From Roridomyces roridus (taxonomy: Eukaryota > Basidiomycota > Agaricomycetes > Agaricales > Mycenaceae): a stretch of DNA of 64,000 nucleotides. Both the position numbers and the translations under genes were made by a program. The stretch spans positions 3,162,001 to 3,226,000 of the forward strand of contig JARKIF010000002.1 in assembly GCA_029378245.1 (NCBI GenBank), written 5' to 3'. Position 1 is the stretch's first letter. Every line of letters begins with the position of its first letter. Positions 42,698 through 53,561 of this stretch are shown piece by piece. The notes under the pieces are model-generated. The model was not told the origin of the DNA and did no database searches. It saw only the letters and a list, made by a program, of their open reading frames with translations.

Positions 42698-43149
42698 CTT
42701 TTGTATTATCAGCCTAATATCTTTATTCACAGATGATCTGAGACCTGCGATTCAGTCTGGTTCTGGGATAGGAATGTGGCGGCTGTTGGTGAGGGCAGCA
42801 GGTTGGGTCGATCTCAGCTGGTCATGAGACCTCACGAGACTCATCGCGCAGACGACGAGCATCAAAAATGATAATTGCCTGCCAGGCTATCAAGGGCTAT
42901 CAGTGCCCTCGACCCGACGCGTTCCTGTCCGCGGAACGGGCTCAACACCGGAAGTAGATGAAAAAAGTAATATTCTGCACCATTTAGCATGCCAATTTCC
43001 CCTCGAGGATGCTTGAAATACGTGGCAGATTGTGTCTAGCAGATGGTCCCAGATGTCGCGTTCGAGTGAACGCGGCGGGTTGAGCTTGAATCCACTATTT
43101 ACCGCGTGATTGCCATGTGGCTTTGATCTCGGCTTTCGTCCCCTCCCTC
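42698..43149. promoter_or_regulatory. intergenic region upstream of RhoGEF
   Basis: About 450 bp, no gene seen. One ACGCGT at 42917. It presumably holds the 3' end of the DUF7330-type gene and the promoter of the RhoGEF gene. Confidence 0.35.
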
Positions 43150-46100
43150 ATGGAACCCCCGCCTCCTGCCCCGCCGCCGCGCTCTCCTCTGCGGCCACTA
43201 CCGTCGACGACGCCAGAAACGACGGCGGTGGCTGTGGAGCTGTCCTTGGCCCCGGCTGCCACTGACTCTCCAGTCATATCTAAACGCCAGCACGCACTAC
43301 ATGAGCTCCTCTCGAGCGAGCGCGCCTATGCTTCAGATCTTGCTCTCGTTCTCGAAATATACATCCCTCTTGGTTCGTGTGCTATGCAATACCTACACGC
43401 TCCGTCTGACCTGCATGACCAGCCCAGGGCCCCATGACGATCGAAGATATTCGTACCATCTTCGGTAACATTGCCGACCTCGCTGAGCTCTCAGATATCC
43501 TCTGTGAAGCTCTCGAGCAGACTATTGGCAGTGCCCTCGTCGATGGGGACGCTACAGACGATCGTATAGGCGGCCTTTTCTTGCGACTAGCGCCAGAGCT
43601 CGAAGCCCCGTACAAACAGTACATCACCCGACATCCCTCAGCAATTGCGCGTCTGGCCGCTTTACCCCCGTCCCCCGAACTCACCGCATACCATACGGAC
43701 ACAAAAGAAAAGGCCTCAGGTCTATCGCATGCTTGGGACCTCGCCTCGCTACTAATCAAGCCCATCCAGCGGTTGCTCAAATACTCATTATTACTCGCTG
43801 CTATAATAGACGCTACCGCTCCTTCACATCCGGATCGCGCAAATCTCTTACTGGCCAGAACGGCCATGGAAGAGGTTGCACATGCCGTCAACGAGGGTCG
43901 CCGTCGCGCCGAGGTTGTCAAGGAGGTGCTATCGGCTCCTAAAAGACCGCCAGCGGTGTTACGGATGAAATCACTACGCGCCCCTGCAGCTGCTCCGGGA
44001 GATGACCCTGCTGAACCCAACTCGGAGGTGGCACGCGTCGCACGCATGGCTGCCGAGTTGGCGCGGATCGACGTCTTTGCCGCCCAGCTTGCCAGGCACG
44101 CCCAAGAGTGGGCGAAAGGTGCTTCCACTACTGCTGATGGCCTCTTGCGCTGGGCACGCGCATTCGGTGCTGCCATTGGTCTCACACCCAACGTCCGAAG
44201 CGAAGCGTTCGACGCCTTTATCACGACGCTCACCGAACAAATCCTCCCCTCTGCTGCTGCTCTGATGCCGGGTGTCGCTACAGAAATTCTGGCTCCACTG
44301 GCCAAGCTCGTCGCCAGTGCCCAAGGCCCGCGTCAACTAATTGCGAGTATGCAAGAGCACCAGCCGTTACACCATCATCTTCTCACCATGCCTGTATCTC
44401 CGCGAAATAGACCGCCGCCCGCGCTCCTTGCCGCCTCGACACACTACCTCGCGTTACGCGTCCAACTCGCGGCCGAGCTCCCCGCGTATCTCACGCTGAT
44501 GCACCAAGGGCTTGCGGCTCTTGTACGTGCGCTTGCAGCGTTGCAGGCACGGTACTGGGAGGACGTTGCTCGGTCATGGGCTGGGCTCTGGGATATGCTG
44601 CGAGTGGAGGGAGAGCGGAATGCAGGTGCTGCAGAGACGGTAGCGGTCTGGCGGGCGCGTTGGGGTGACGTGGATCTGGGGGTGCAGAGTCTGGCGATTA
44701 CGCGGATGCCACGCGCGTCGTTGGGTCAGGGACTGACGCCAGCAGAGTCCCTTGCAAGGGGATATGCGCTTGATATCAATTTCCCGTCTACGCCGACTAC
44801 GTCGAGGAGTAGCGGGGAGAGTCCGACGTCGTTCCCGTACTCGGGCAGCCCCGCGTCCCCTCCGTCGTCGTTTACGTACGGGGATTCGCCGGTTTCACCT
44901 CGCGATAAATCGAACGACCGCAAGTCAAAGGGCTCGTCTTCGGCTTCGGTGCATTCGAATGGTAGCTCGTCGGGCCGGGCGGCGGGAGTTGCTGCGATTC
45001 TAGGGGCGCTGGGGCCGGCGCAGTTGCCTCCAGTTAGTCAGGTGACGAATGTCAGCGGTCCGTTTCCACTGCAGGTGCGTGTTTCCCCCTCTTTCCCTCT
45101 TGGTTCTGAAAATATGTGGCAGGCTCGAGCGGGTAGGCCACGAGGTGGCAGTGATGCGACGGCCCGTGATGGTGGTGGGTTCCCTGGTTGGAACGAGCGG
45201 GGAAAGAGCCCTGCGCGGCCGGGAACAGCAACATCGCCCAAGAGCCCGTTGCGGAATGGGAGAAACAGCCCAACTCCGACGATGCAGACTTCGCAGACGG
45301 CTAGAACGGCAAGGGAGGACCCGGCCGAGTTTGGGGCGTTTGTGGCGGAGATGGGGTGGGGTGATTATGGGGGAATGGTCTTACCGCCAAGGAAGGAGCG
45401 GGATGAAGCAAGAGAGAGGGAAAAGACGAGAGAAAAGGAGAGTAAGAAGGAGAGGGAGAGGGAGGCAAAGGAGGCAAAGGCGAGGGAGAAGGAGAGAAAG
45501 AAGGAGGAGAAGAAGAAGAGCGAGAAGAGTCAAGCGTTGAAGGAGAGGGAGGCTGCGAGGACAAAGTTGGCGTTGCTGGAGGCTGCGGGGTACGCTGCCC
45601 CAACACGATCAAAGAACAAGTCTACACCAGATCTGTCCAAGAAGGATGGAGACAAGAGGACGCGTTCAAAAGACCACCTGGAGCGTCGGGCAAGCGACTT
45701 GACGAATGGGTTGACCAGTAACACCTACGCTGCGTCGAGCCATTCGAACGGCAAGCGACCATCCTCTTCTCGGGGACAGCCATGGGGCGATAAAGATCCG
45801 CCGGCCTCTTTGACACGTCAAAGGTCTCTCCAGTCGACCCTTCTTGGGGATGCCGACGACGATGGCAGGTACCCGGAAGAAAAGCGTCGAACGCGTGACT
45901 CGGACGTGTCACGACGGCAGACATGGCTCGTCGCCCCAGCCTTGTACACGTGCCGTGTCGTACACCCATGTACTCCTCCCGCCGCGGTCATGTATTTTGG
46001 CTATCCGTTCTTCGTTCTGGAAGAACACGCGTTGCTGGGTGTCTTGCACGAGGCGGGGCACCCCGGGACACATCCACGACTTCCTTTGTATGTCGACGAG

Positions 46101-46193
46101 GGAGAGGACTGTCTCCTCCTTTGTCGGGATGCCGCGGGCGAAGTAGGCTGGGCGCTCGCCAGTTTCCTCGCACCCATTGGGGAGGCGGATTGA
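43150..46193 (+). CDS. Rho guanine nucleotide exchange factor (DH domain)
   Basis: Start MEPPPPAPPPRSPLRP at 43150 (an earlier GTG in frame is not a start). DH domain about residues 40-250: KRQHALHELLSSERAYASDL, then, after an intron of about 50 nt, AQGPMTIEDIRTIFGNI, and the most conserved helix LLIKPIQRLLKYSLLLAAII. Next comes an alpha-helical region (RIDVFAAQLARHAQEWAKG ... LMHQGLAALVRALAALQARY) that fits a BAR-like domain in place of PH, as in yeast Gef1/Tuba-type GEFs. Then a disordered, phosphosite-rich region, a strongly charged coiled coil (EREKTREKESKKEREREAKE), and a C-terminal SH3-like piece ending DAAGEVGWALASFLAPI. It activates Rho/Cdc42 GTPases in polarity and septation. About 980 residues; second intron near 45076-45123. 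Confidence 0.85.
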
Positions 46194-46475
46194 GAACCAG
46201 AATCTAATGAAATGTATGTTTTGTACTTACGCGAATCGTTGTAGTGGTAATGTTTTTTACGCTGTTTTTTGTCGGGTGGAGCGCATTTGTAACATATAAT
46301 ACCTACATCTTTATAGAAAATTACATCTTGTGGAGGATTAGACAACTTGTGCACAACCCAAATGCCCCAATCATCTGTATTTGCATCGCTGAGGCAGGTG
46401 TATTAGATGCACATGCCGGACGCGTCCTCTGTTCCAGAGGGCTCCAGGAAAAACGCTCGAAGCGTTGCCGTGGTC

Positions 46476-48962
46476 CTAAAAGTGCGCGACGTAGGGCATT
46501 TGAACCGAGGCGGAGGGTGTTTTCTTGTCGTCGTCACTGTGGACCTCGGAAGAACCTGGATTCGACTCTAGTCCTGTCTCGACCTCGGAGGGGGTTGAAT
46601 CTGGTTTGGTAGCCGCCTTTGCCGTTGTGCGTCTGAATGCCTTGGCTTTGACCCTCGTCATCACCTCCTTGGCCACCTGCTCCGCCTTCTTCCTCTTCTC
46701 CTGCTTGGCAAGGACTTTGGTTACGAGGCCGATGGTTTCCAAAGTATTGTGTTGCAGTCGACCAAGAGCAGCAGCGTCTTTCTCTTTGCGAGGCGGTCGC
46801 GTTAGATTCAGCCGTTCCCGAATCTCGTGAAGCTGCTCCTTGCCCCAAGTACCCTCGGCTACGCCGCGCTGCCGTTCTCTCTCCTGCTCCCGCTTACGCA
46901 GTCGTTCCTCCTGGTCATGCTCGCGCTGCATCCGACGTGCCCATCCCTCCCTGGCAGCACTCATCACTTCCATTTCACTGCCATCCACCTCGAGGGCCGC
47001 TGGTACCTCCCCACCAATTGCCTCGGGCCATGGGTCCGCGACAAACCGGATCTGGGTATCCGCATAAGCCGGAATATGGACTGGCAGCAGTGTCCGCGCC
47101 CTCATCGCGTTTTCCGTGTCCGCAAAGCCAATAAGCGCGTGGAGCTCATACACCCAGTCGTCGTCAGAAAAGCGCCGCACGGGTTTTCCACGTAACCAAA
47201 CGCCTTCGATAGCCCCAAACGCGCCAAAGTCCGAACGCAGCTGTGCCTCTGCCGCCAATTTGGCGTCCCGAACTGCTCGCTCCATCGCTTCGGTGCGAGT
47301 GTTCATTAAAACATCCTCCAATTCACGTTCACGTGCCAAAGCTTTGCGCAACGAGAGCGCATATAACCGCACTGCTGGGTCCGTGTGTTCATCATCTTCC
47401 ACATCCTCCAACGAGGAAGAGGTGGACGCGTAGGCACCAGTATTCGTGCGTGACGTAGGCGAGTCGACAGATAAGCCGGAACCTGGTAAACGCAGGGCCA
47501 GCCAGCGCCCAGCACCGGATTTGACCATTTGGTCGACCAAGTCTAGTGTGTAGCGGTGGTGGCGAATGCGAGTGATTATGGCATGCACAATCTTGGGATG
47601 TTCGGAAGTGGCGGTCGACTCGGTGCTAAATTGGAGATCAGAATAATCATGCAAAAAAGTGTGAAAGAGGTGTTCGCACTTTTCTGGGATTAACAGTTCC
47701 TCTGCGTGCGGCTGCTGATCGCCGTCGATGTCCTTCGTCTCCGCATCCTCAACAGCCAACTGCTGAGACCCATCTGGGTCTTCCAACCGACTCCACATCA
47801 GCTTCAACGCACCCTCTCTTTCGAGAACTTCCTGCTCTTTCTTTGAATGTTGTTCGACTTTTGCAGTTTCCTCCAGCGGCTCGACATGCTCCTCGACCTC
47901 GCTCTGGATTCGAATGCGCCGCTTGAGGGCCGCTGGTGCATCAGCCTCGGCCTCAACGTCGGTCTGTTGTAGTACAGCCTGGATCCTTTCATCGCTGCGC
48001 TTCTGCAAGGCAGTGACCAGTTGGTGAAGTCGCCTGAGCGGCCATGCCTCCGCTTCCGCGGTGGTTGGGAAGATACCGATTTCAGGATGCGGTGACGACG
48101 GGACGTTGTGTAGTGTCAGAAGGAGGGGTTTAGCACGGAAGGCGCGAACCAGAGCGGGATCTGAGAAATGAATGAACTGTGCAGACATAACATACATTAG
48201 ATTAGAAAACGCCTCGAAATGGAGCTTGCTCACCGCGCCGAGTGTGAAATTGTAGTTCTCCCCATGGTCTCGACGATCCTTGAGCGTTGTGCTCTGAACT
48301 ACGAGCTGCAGTCCGAGGACCTCGGCTGGACGCGCACCAGACCGCAACGCGATACGCGACAGATCAGAGAGGGTTGTGAACGGGGGGAGATGCCACAGTC
48401 CAACGGAGCTCATCTTGGATTTGGGCTCCGGTTCGGGTTGCTTGGGCGATGGTACCGGCGTTGGTGCTGAGGGAGCAGGTTCAGCGCTTTGCACTTGCAT
48501 TGTTTTTGGCTGAATCGGCAGTGGTGGTGCTGGTGGTGGAGGAGGAGGCGACTCTGGTTTGGGCTGCTTCGGCATGGGAGCGCAAGTTACTTGAACCCTA
48601 AACTTGAGCAGCGGCGGGCCTTCTTCCTGCGCAAGCTTCGGCGTCACATCCCAGTCGTCCTCCTCCTCTCTGTCTGCAAGCGCGGAATTTTCGATCCTCT
48701 CGACCTTGGCGTCCATAGCCGCGCCCTTCTTCCCAAACGGATGTAGGCTTCCATGTGACTGCCGTGGCTTCACATCTTTGGGAAGCGCTTCTTGCTGTGG
48801 GGAGCGAGCGGCGATTTCATCCACAGGCAGCTGTGGGTTGTCTCCAGTTTCGGTCGACAAACGCCGCGACTTTTGGACTCTCGACGCGTCGGTTGGTATT
48901 AGATGTAGTCGGACACCTCGATGGGAGCGAACCACAGAGGGCCGAAGGAAGAGTGCCCACAT
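46476..48962 (-). CDS. probable mitochondrial protein of unknown function
   Basis: Start MWALFLRPSVVRSHRGVRLH at 48962. This is an Arg-rich, acid-free N-terminus typical of a mitochondrial presequence; the frame upstream is open but has poor codon sense. It contains one in-frame 57-nt intron (48177-48233, GTGAGC...GCACAG) that has no stop and is easily missed; removing it gives FTLGAFIHFSDPALVR. Then a conserved-looking mix: HLPPFTTLSDLSRIALRSG (RRM-like fold start), LLLTLHNVPSSPHPEIGIFP, FLHDYSDLQFSTES, a helical charged part and basic C-terminal tail (MTRVKAKAFRRTTAKAA). The two segments around GLWHLPPFTTL and GVWLRGKPVRRF could be RRM-like RNA-binding modules. No family named. About 800 residues. 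Confidence 0.6.
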   Translation of the reverse strand: MWALFLRPSVVRSHRGVRLHLIPTDASRVQKSRRLSTETGDNPQLPVDEIAARSPQQEALPKDVKPRQSHGSLHPFGKKGAAMDAKVERIENSALADREEEDDWDVTPKLAQEEGPPLLKFRVQVTCAPMPKQPKPESPPPPPPAPPLPIQPKTMQVQSAEPAPSAPTPVPSPKQPEPEPKSKMSSVGLWHLPPFTTLSDLSRIALRSGARPAEVLGLQLVVQSTTLKDRRDHGENYNFTLGAVSKLHFEAFSNLMYVMSAQFIHFSDPALVRAFRAKPLLLTLHNVPSSPHPEIGIFPTTAEAEAWPLRRLHQLVTALQKRSDERIQAVLQQTDVEAEADAPAALKRRIRIQSEVEEHVEPLEETAKVEQHSKKEQEVLEREGALKLMWSRLEDPDGSQQLAVEDAETKDIDGDQQPHAEELLIPEKCEHLFHTFLHDYSDLQFSTESTATSEHPKIVHAIITRIRHHRYTLDLVDQMVKSGAGRWLALRLPGSGLSVDSPTSRTNTGAYASTSSSLEDVEDDEHTDPAVRLYALSLRKALARERELEDVLMNTRTEAMERAVRDAKLAAEAQLRSDFGAFGAIEGVWLRGKPVRRFSDDDWVYELHALIGFADTENAMRARTLLPVHIPAYADTQIRFVADPWPEAIGGEVPAALEVDGSEMEVMSAAREGWARRMQREHDQEERLRKREQERERQRGVAEGTWGKEQLHEIRERLNLTRPPRKEKDAAALGRLQHNTLETIGLVTKVLAKQEKRKKAEQVAKEVMTRVKAKAFRRTTAKAATKPDSTPSEVETGLESNPGSSEVHSDDDKKTPSASVQMPYVAHF

Positions 48963-49295
48963 GTCATTGGAAGAAAATTCGGAGAGTGACAGACAGATGT
49001 AAATAAAGATGATACAAGTACACCGAGCAAGAGGTAGCAGATCAAGTGATGCGCGACACAGGATTGATAGCTCCGGATGGGCTTGATGTAAACTAGTTTT
49101 ACAATTCATCTTTGACCCATTGTCAAGCAGAAAAAGGGCGGACCAGCGGAGGGCAGCTGTCGGCAACAATCGGACCTAGCGGACTTCACGGAGCTAAGTC
49201 TTATTATGGTAGGGGGGGTATGTAAGCAAGAGATCAATCAGTGTCGAACATCAATTGATCTGCTACCTCTTGACACCGAGCGATAAATACTAAGG

Positions 49296-50597
49296 CTACA
49301 ACTTGCAGACCGTGAGATGTGGTGCTGCGATACCGTGGAGGAACAGTAGCCCTCTTTCCGCGTCGTGCACAACAGAGGTCGTCCCAGAAGCGAGCGTGCC
49401 ATCGTCTTCGAATCTCTTTTCCACGCGGTACCTCTCGCCATAAAACGCGTCGAGGCCCGTGTTTTGGACGATGGCGTGCGCGGAGGTCGGTGAGAGAACG
49501 GACGGGTTGGCAATGTGCTCAATGATACGCAGCGGGAAGGGGAAGGCTATGCAGGATATTAGGTTGGATGCTCGTCTCGAACCGAGGAAGACTAGCCTGC
49601 AGCCCAAACGGCACCATCCTTGTCAACGGAAAGGTTGTCCACCGGCCGATCTGGGGGTGGCATGAGGGAAATGCAATGGCTGAAAGTAACAAGACGCACC
49701 CATAGGAATCGTATGGGTCTTGCGCAACGTATTATCCGCCTGCCTTTCAAACACCCGAATGTCTCTAAACTTTGCATGCCCCACGAAGATCGTGTCATTG
49801 GACGGGGAGGCGCGCGCGATGCCGTTGGCCCCCTGCAGCCGAGGGTACGCGATCTTGCAACCCTCATCGACGTGACAGTACCCGACACTCCCCGCTTCGA
49901 TTCCCAGCAAAGACAGAATTTCTCGGGGCCCGGTCTTCCACGTGTGGTCGTTGGTGAAGAAGAATGAGCGGCCGTCAGCAGCGCCGATGACGTCATTGGG
50001 CGTCCAGATAACACTGGGATCGTAAACCGTGCGGAGGTGGGTCAAGGTCTTGCTCCCGACACTTGTCTTGAAAATCTCGATGGTGGAATTCGCTTCAACA
50101 TGAGCCGCGTCTGTCGGACGTCGGTGGTTGACAGCGTAAATGAACAGCTCAGAGGGATTGGAGGAGGAAGGAACGACGTCCATGCCGTGCGAGCCAAAGC
50201 CAGGGAACGTCGGCTGGAGACGCACGACGGCACCCGTGCTGGGGTCGTATGTAGCGATGTAATCCTTGTTCTCGTGTCCCGACGCGTTGAGCTGCCCGAC
50301 CGCAGGCACCCAAGCAACCCGGCTTTCCGGAGTCGAGCAGGCGAGATAGAGTACACCCGTTGGGGCATGTAGGACGAGCTCTGTTGGCAAAACAGGTTAC
50401 ATCGAGAGTGAGCGGAGAGCCTGAAGCAGCGCACTTTCACATGCAGTCAATGCTGGGACGGTCTTGCAGTCCGTCTTGCCCAAGGATTCGAGGACACGTC
50501 CGGAGCCGAGAACAAGCTGCATAGGCTGGACATAGAACCTGTACGCTGCGGCGACGAGGGCGACGAGGACAGCGAGGGATGTGAAAAGACGAGACAT
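49296..50597 (-). CDS. paraoxonase/arylesterase-like protein
   Basis: Start MSRLFTSLAVLVALVAAAYR at 50597, an N-terminal signal anchor as in PON enzymes, followed by FYVQPMQLVLGSGR. After an intron: ELVLHAPTGVLYLACST, FGSHGMDVVPSSSN, IEIFKTSVGSKTLTHLRTV, IWTPNDVIGAADGRSFFFTN (the PND calcium motif), GCKIAYPRLQGANGIARASP (NGI), RPVDNLSVDKDGAVWAAG (DN-x-S/D metal motif), and at the end RGLLFLHGIAAPHLTVCKL. This is the six-bladed calcium-dependent propeller of the paraoxonase/SMP-30 group, which hydrolyses lactones and aryl esters. Four or so exons; stop 49298-49296. Likely in the ER or at the cell surface. Physiological substrate unknown. Confidence 0.85.
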
Positions 50598-50788
50598 GGG
50601 AGACAGGGAGCTGTGAGCCCATGATTGCCGTGTCAAGCTAGGCAGGCACCTTGAGGTTTTGGACAAAGTGGGAAGACAAGTCCCTGTGATCACGCTTAGC
50701 GGCCGCCACCAAGCCACCACCACGGTCAACGGTTCACTCGACAATAGACTGGTCCTAGCTGATCGGAGAGGTCGGATACACTAGGAAG

Positions 50789-50805
50789 ACGCGTTGTTGA
50801 CGCGT
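50789..50805. promoter_or_regulatory. paired ACGCGT boxes before F-box gene
   Basis: Two ACGCGT hexamers 11 bp apart (50789 and 50800) lie 35-50 bp before the F-box start at 50837. The same pair with the same spacing occurs at 34452/34463, and single ones at 32497 and 53459 precede two other F-box loci. ACGCGT is the MluI cell-cycle box bound by Mbp1-type APSES factors in yeasts; use here is inferred. Confidence 0.4.
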
Positions 50806-50836
50806 CGCATTATTTCTGCGCGTTGTTCTTTCCACC

Positions 50837-52525
50837 ATGACTCTTCAATCTGGTCTGTTGTCCTTTTGCAAAGAACTTTGCAAAATCTGACACAGTTATA
50901 CCCCAGCCGCCGCTGAAGGACCGGAAGCGCTCACTTGGGTCTTCGAGGCAGAACCACCCCTCGAACCAAGCGAAACTCCCCGCGAGATCTTGGCCTGTAA
51001 TGAACCCACCCCAGAAATACACGTACCTTCTCTGCAAGCCTTTATTGCGCGTGGAATCTCACGTAGAACGCGCCTTGACTCCAAAATCGCCGTTCTCCAG
51101 GCCGCGCTCAAAAAAACGGTCGCTGAGCGTAATCTCCTGGCAGCTGAAATCCGGGAACATCAAGGCGCGCTTTCTCCTCTGCGAGGCCTTCCGATAGAGA
51201 TCCTCGCCTCCATATTCGTCCTTCTTCCGTCGGAAAACCTCCTCGCGCCCGGCGCATCAGGTCCATGGTGCATTAGCGCCGTCTGCAGTCGTTGGCGTGC
51301 CATTGCTTTGTCGCTGCCCTCCTTGTGGACAGACGTAACGCTCAATTTCCGCGATGGGGTGGATGTAAAGGACATGGACATCAACGGGGTGCTTTTAAAG
51401 TTGGAGGTGCATCTCGAGCGCTCCGCTCAGCTACCACTCGCCCTCGATTACACTTGTTTCTCGGATGACGAACCTGGGGTCGTTCTTGATCAGGAATCCC
51501 TCACCCTCGGTCTTTTGGGTCAACACTGCAATCGGTGGGAGAGCTTGAAGATGGTCGGCCCAGAAAAGTTATTTCTCGAGCTAGCTCTGAGAGTGAAAAA
51601 TGCACTTCCTCTCTTGAGCACGTTGGATATCTACGTCTATCCGGTGGAGGAGGACGATGATCTCGATGAAGACGTCGATTTGTTGGGCCTCTTCAAGCTC
51701 TGCCCTCGTTTACAGGCAGCCACGGTGAACGCAGACCGTTATTGTGAATGTACGACGAAGGTTTCCCTACCATTCCACCAGCTGCTGCAGTACAGGGCCA
51801 GCAATCCGAGGAGCGTGCTCATTGAGCTGCTTGGATTGACCACAAACCTCGTGGATTGTGTCCTCCATGTTCAGAGTGACTTGCACCCGGCGCCCGAGCG
51901 CATCCAACTGCCAAACCTCCTCCGCCTCTCCGTGTCTAGCGCCGAAATCCTCGATGATCTCGACACCCCGGTTATTCGCGAACTCTACTGCGACCATCAT
52001 TCACACACCCTTTACTCATACCTGGAGCGACATCGGGAACTGCGGAAGGTGGTGGTCACAAGAGCCCCATCCGCGCCGGACATTCCCCGTCTGCTCAGCG
52101 CAGTGCAGGGTGTCACCGATCTTGCATTATGCCTCCCTGGAACTTACGCCTCGGACTTCCTCAGGGCTATGGCACACCGGAGCATAAATTCGATAGCGCC
52201 AGGGCCGCCGCCATCACTCACCTCGCTCTCAGTGTGTTTCGAAGCCCAGTTCCGTCCGTGGAACTTGAAGCCTTCACCAGGTCTTTCCCTGGACGAAGAC
52301 TTGTTAATGCGCACGATCGAATCCCATTCCCATTCAACGGGAGAAGAAAACTCAGGCTCAGGGTGGCGTGCCGTGCGGTTGTATTTCAGGATTTTCAATT
52401 TCAAGCCTGCGACAGAGACGTTGGAGCGCATGCAAGTGTTTCGGGAGCAGGGCATGCAGATCCACATATCTCAGGCTTCATTTGGGTGGTCAGAAGTTCC
52501 ACGGTATTTCCAAACCTGCGGCTGA
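50837..52525 (+). CDS. F-box/LRR-like protein
   Basis: Best model: a short exon from ATG 50837 (MTLQS), intron GTCTGTT...CCCCAG, then AAAEGPEALTWVFEAEPPLE, which parallels the start of the copy at 53562 (AGPETLAWVFEAETPLE). A coiled coil (RLDSKIAVLQAALKKTVAER) precedes the F-box (SPLRGLPIEILASIFVLLPS ... VCSRWRAIALSLPSLWTDV). The LRR-like tail ends FGWSEVPRYFQTCG, stop 52525; about 540 residues. The layout is that of SCF substrate adaptors in mushrooms. The first exon is inferred; starting at an internal residue would lose the conserved head. The paralog at 53562 is broken. Confidence 0.8.
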
Positions 52526-52639
52526 ACGGTACGTTTATTTAAAACTCATACTGGAATCGAGTCGTGCTACTTGGAGGAGGAAGGACATGGCGGGGTGCAT
52601 TTATCTCTTTCGGCCGTAATTATGAGCATTTTGGATATC

Positions 52640-53520
52640 GGACGCTACAAAAACAGAGATGCAGAGTCATGCCCGACGGCTATGTAGGCACCAGAGCGAT
52701 GTGAAATTTGAAGAAACTGGTGTTGTTTGCTACACAGTTTCGTGGAGCCGTCCGCAAGAACAACAGTGGGCGAGAGAATTAGCAGGATTAGGAAGGGATA
52801 CAGCACGATACTCGCATGGGGAGACAGCGAGGAGCGAGTGCAGACGAGCGGGGTGGGCGGGGAACCCAAGAGAAGATGGTGGTTAGAGACAAAGTTCTGA
52901 TATCTGCAGGGTGCGGGGTAGAGAATCCAGATGAAGTGAGAGACGCAGAGAATTGGGGAGAAATGTGAGTGTTCTGTGGTCTACCAGTGGCCGCCGGTTA
53001 GTATTCGACGGAAGGAAAAAGTGGCAAAAGAAACGACTCACCTGTTCTTTCTTGAAGCATTTTGAAGTGTCTTCGTTCTTGAGGTCTTCTGTCTTCAAGT
53101 CTTGTTTCTTGTCCTTGGGGTGTTCTTTCTTGAAGTCTTCATTTTTGAGGAACCGCGCTCCTTAGGGATTCGAACCCATAACCTCTCGTAATGAGGAGGG
53201 GGCCGAGTCGGGAGGAATGTCCAACTCGGCCAAGGAGCCATGAATACATGCCGAGCAAGCCTGAGTGCACGTACGCTGCAGTGTGCTGCGTGACTCGCTC
53301 TAAGGGCATAGATCACTGTCCTCCGCGGTACACCAGAGGTGAACAGAGTCGGTCGGGGCTGGAATCTGGATACGGGAACGTCGAGGAGATGGTGCAGCGA
53401 TGAGAGTCGGATCAAGATCCTCAAGGGGCACCGGACAGCGTGGGCCGGGAAGGATGACACGCGTCGTCAACGTTAAACTTTGGTGATACGATCACGTGTC
53501 CTCGTGACACACTTTTTGAC
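52640..53520 (-). repeat. tRNA-derived SINE-like repeat, copy 2
   Basis: Minus-strand copy of the element at 19055. It runs from GTCAAAAAGTGTGTCACGAG (53520) past the tRNA-like head (about 53240-53155; A box TGGCCGAGTTGG, B box GGTTCGAATCC, strong stem GGCCGAGT/ACTCGGCC), the AAGAA-rich tract (about 53150-53045), the CGTCTCTCACTT...CTGGATTCTC block, and beyond the point where copy 1 stops (CTCCCCATGCG). It has more sequence than copy 1 at both the head (an extra 60 bp near 53400-53460) and the tail, so copy 1 is shorter. It lies between two F-box loci. Confidence 0.7.
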
Positions 53521-53561
53521 CTCGTCGTCAAGCTTGGGCTCCGCCAACGCCTTTGCCTCCG

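Noticed and set aside
43382..44305. 307-codon open frame on the minus strand inside the RhoGEF gene
   Set aside because: It is the antisense of the conserved DH domain, Ser/Ala-rich with no domain of its own. GC-rich codons of the plus-strand gene explain the lack of stops.
45301..45612. Pro/Ser-rich frame on the minus strand
   Set aside because: Antisense of the Lys/Glu-rich coiled coil of the RhoGEF; a simple-sequence artefact.
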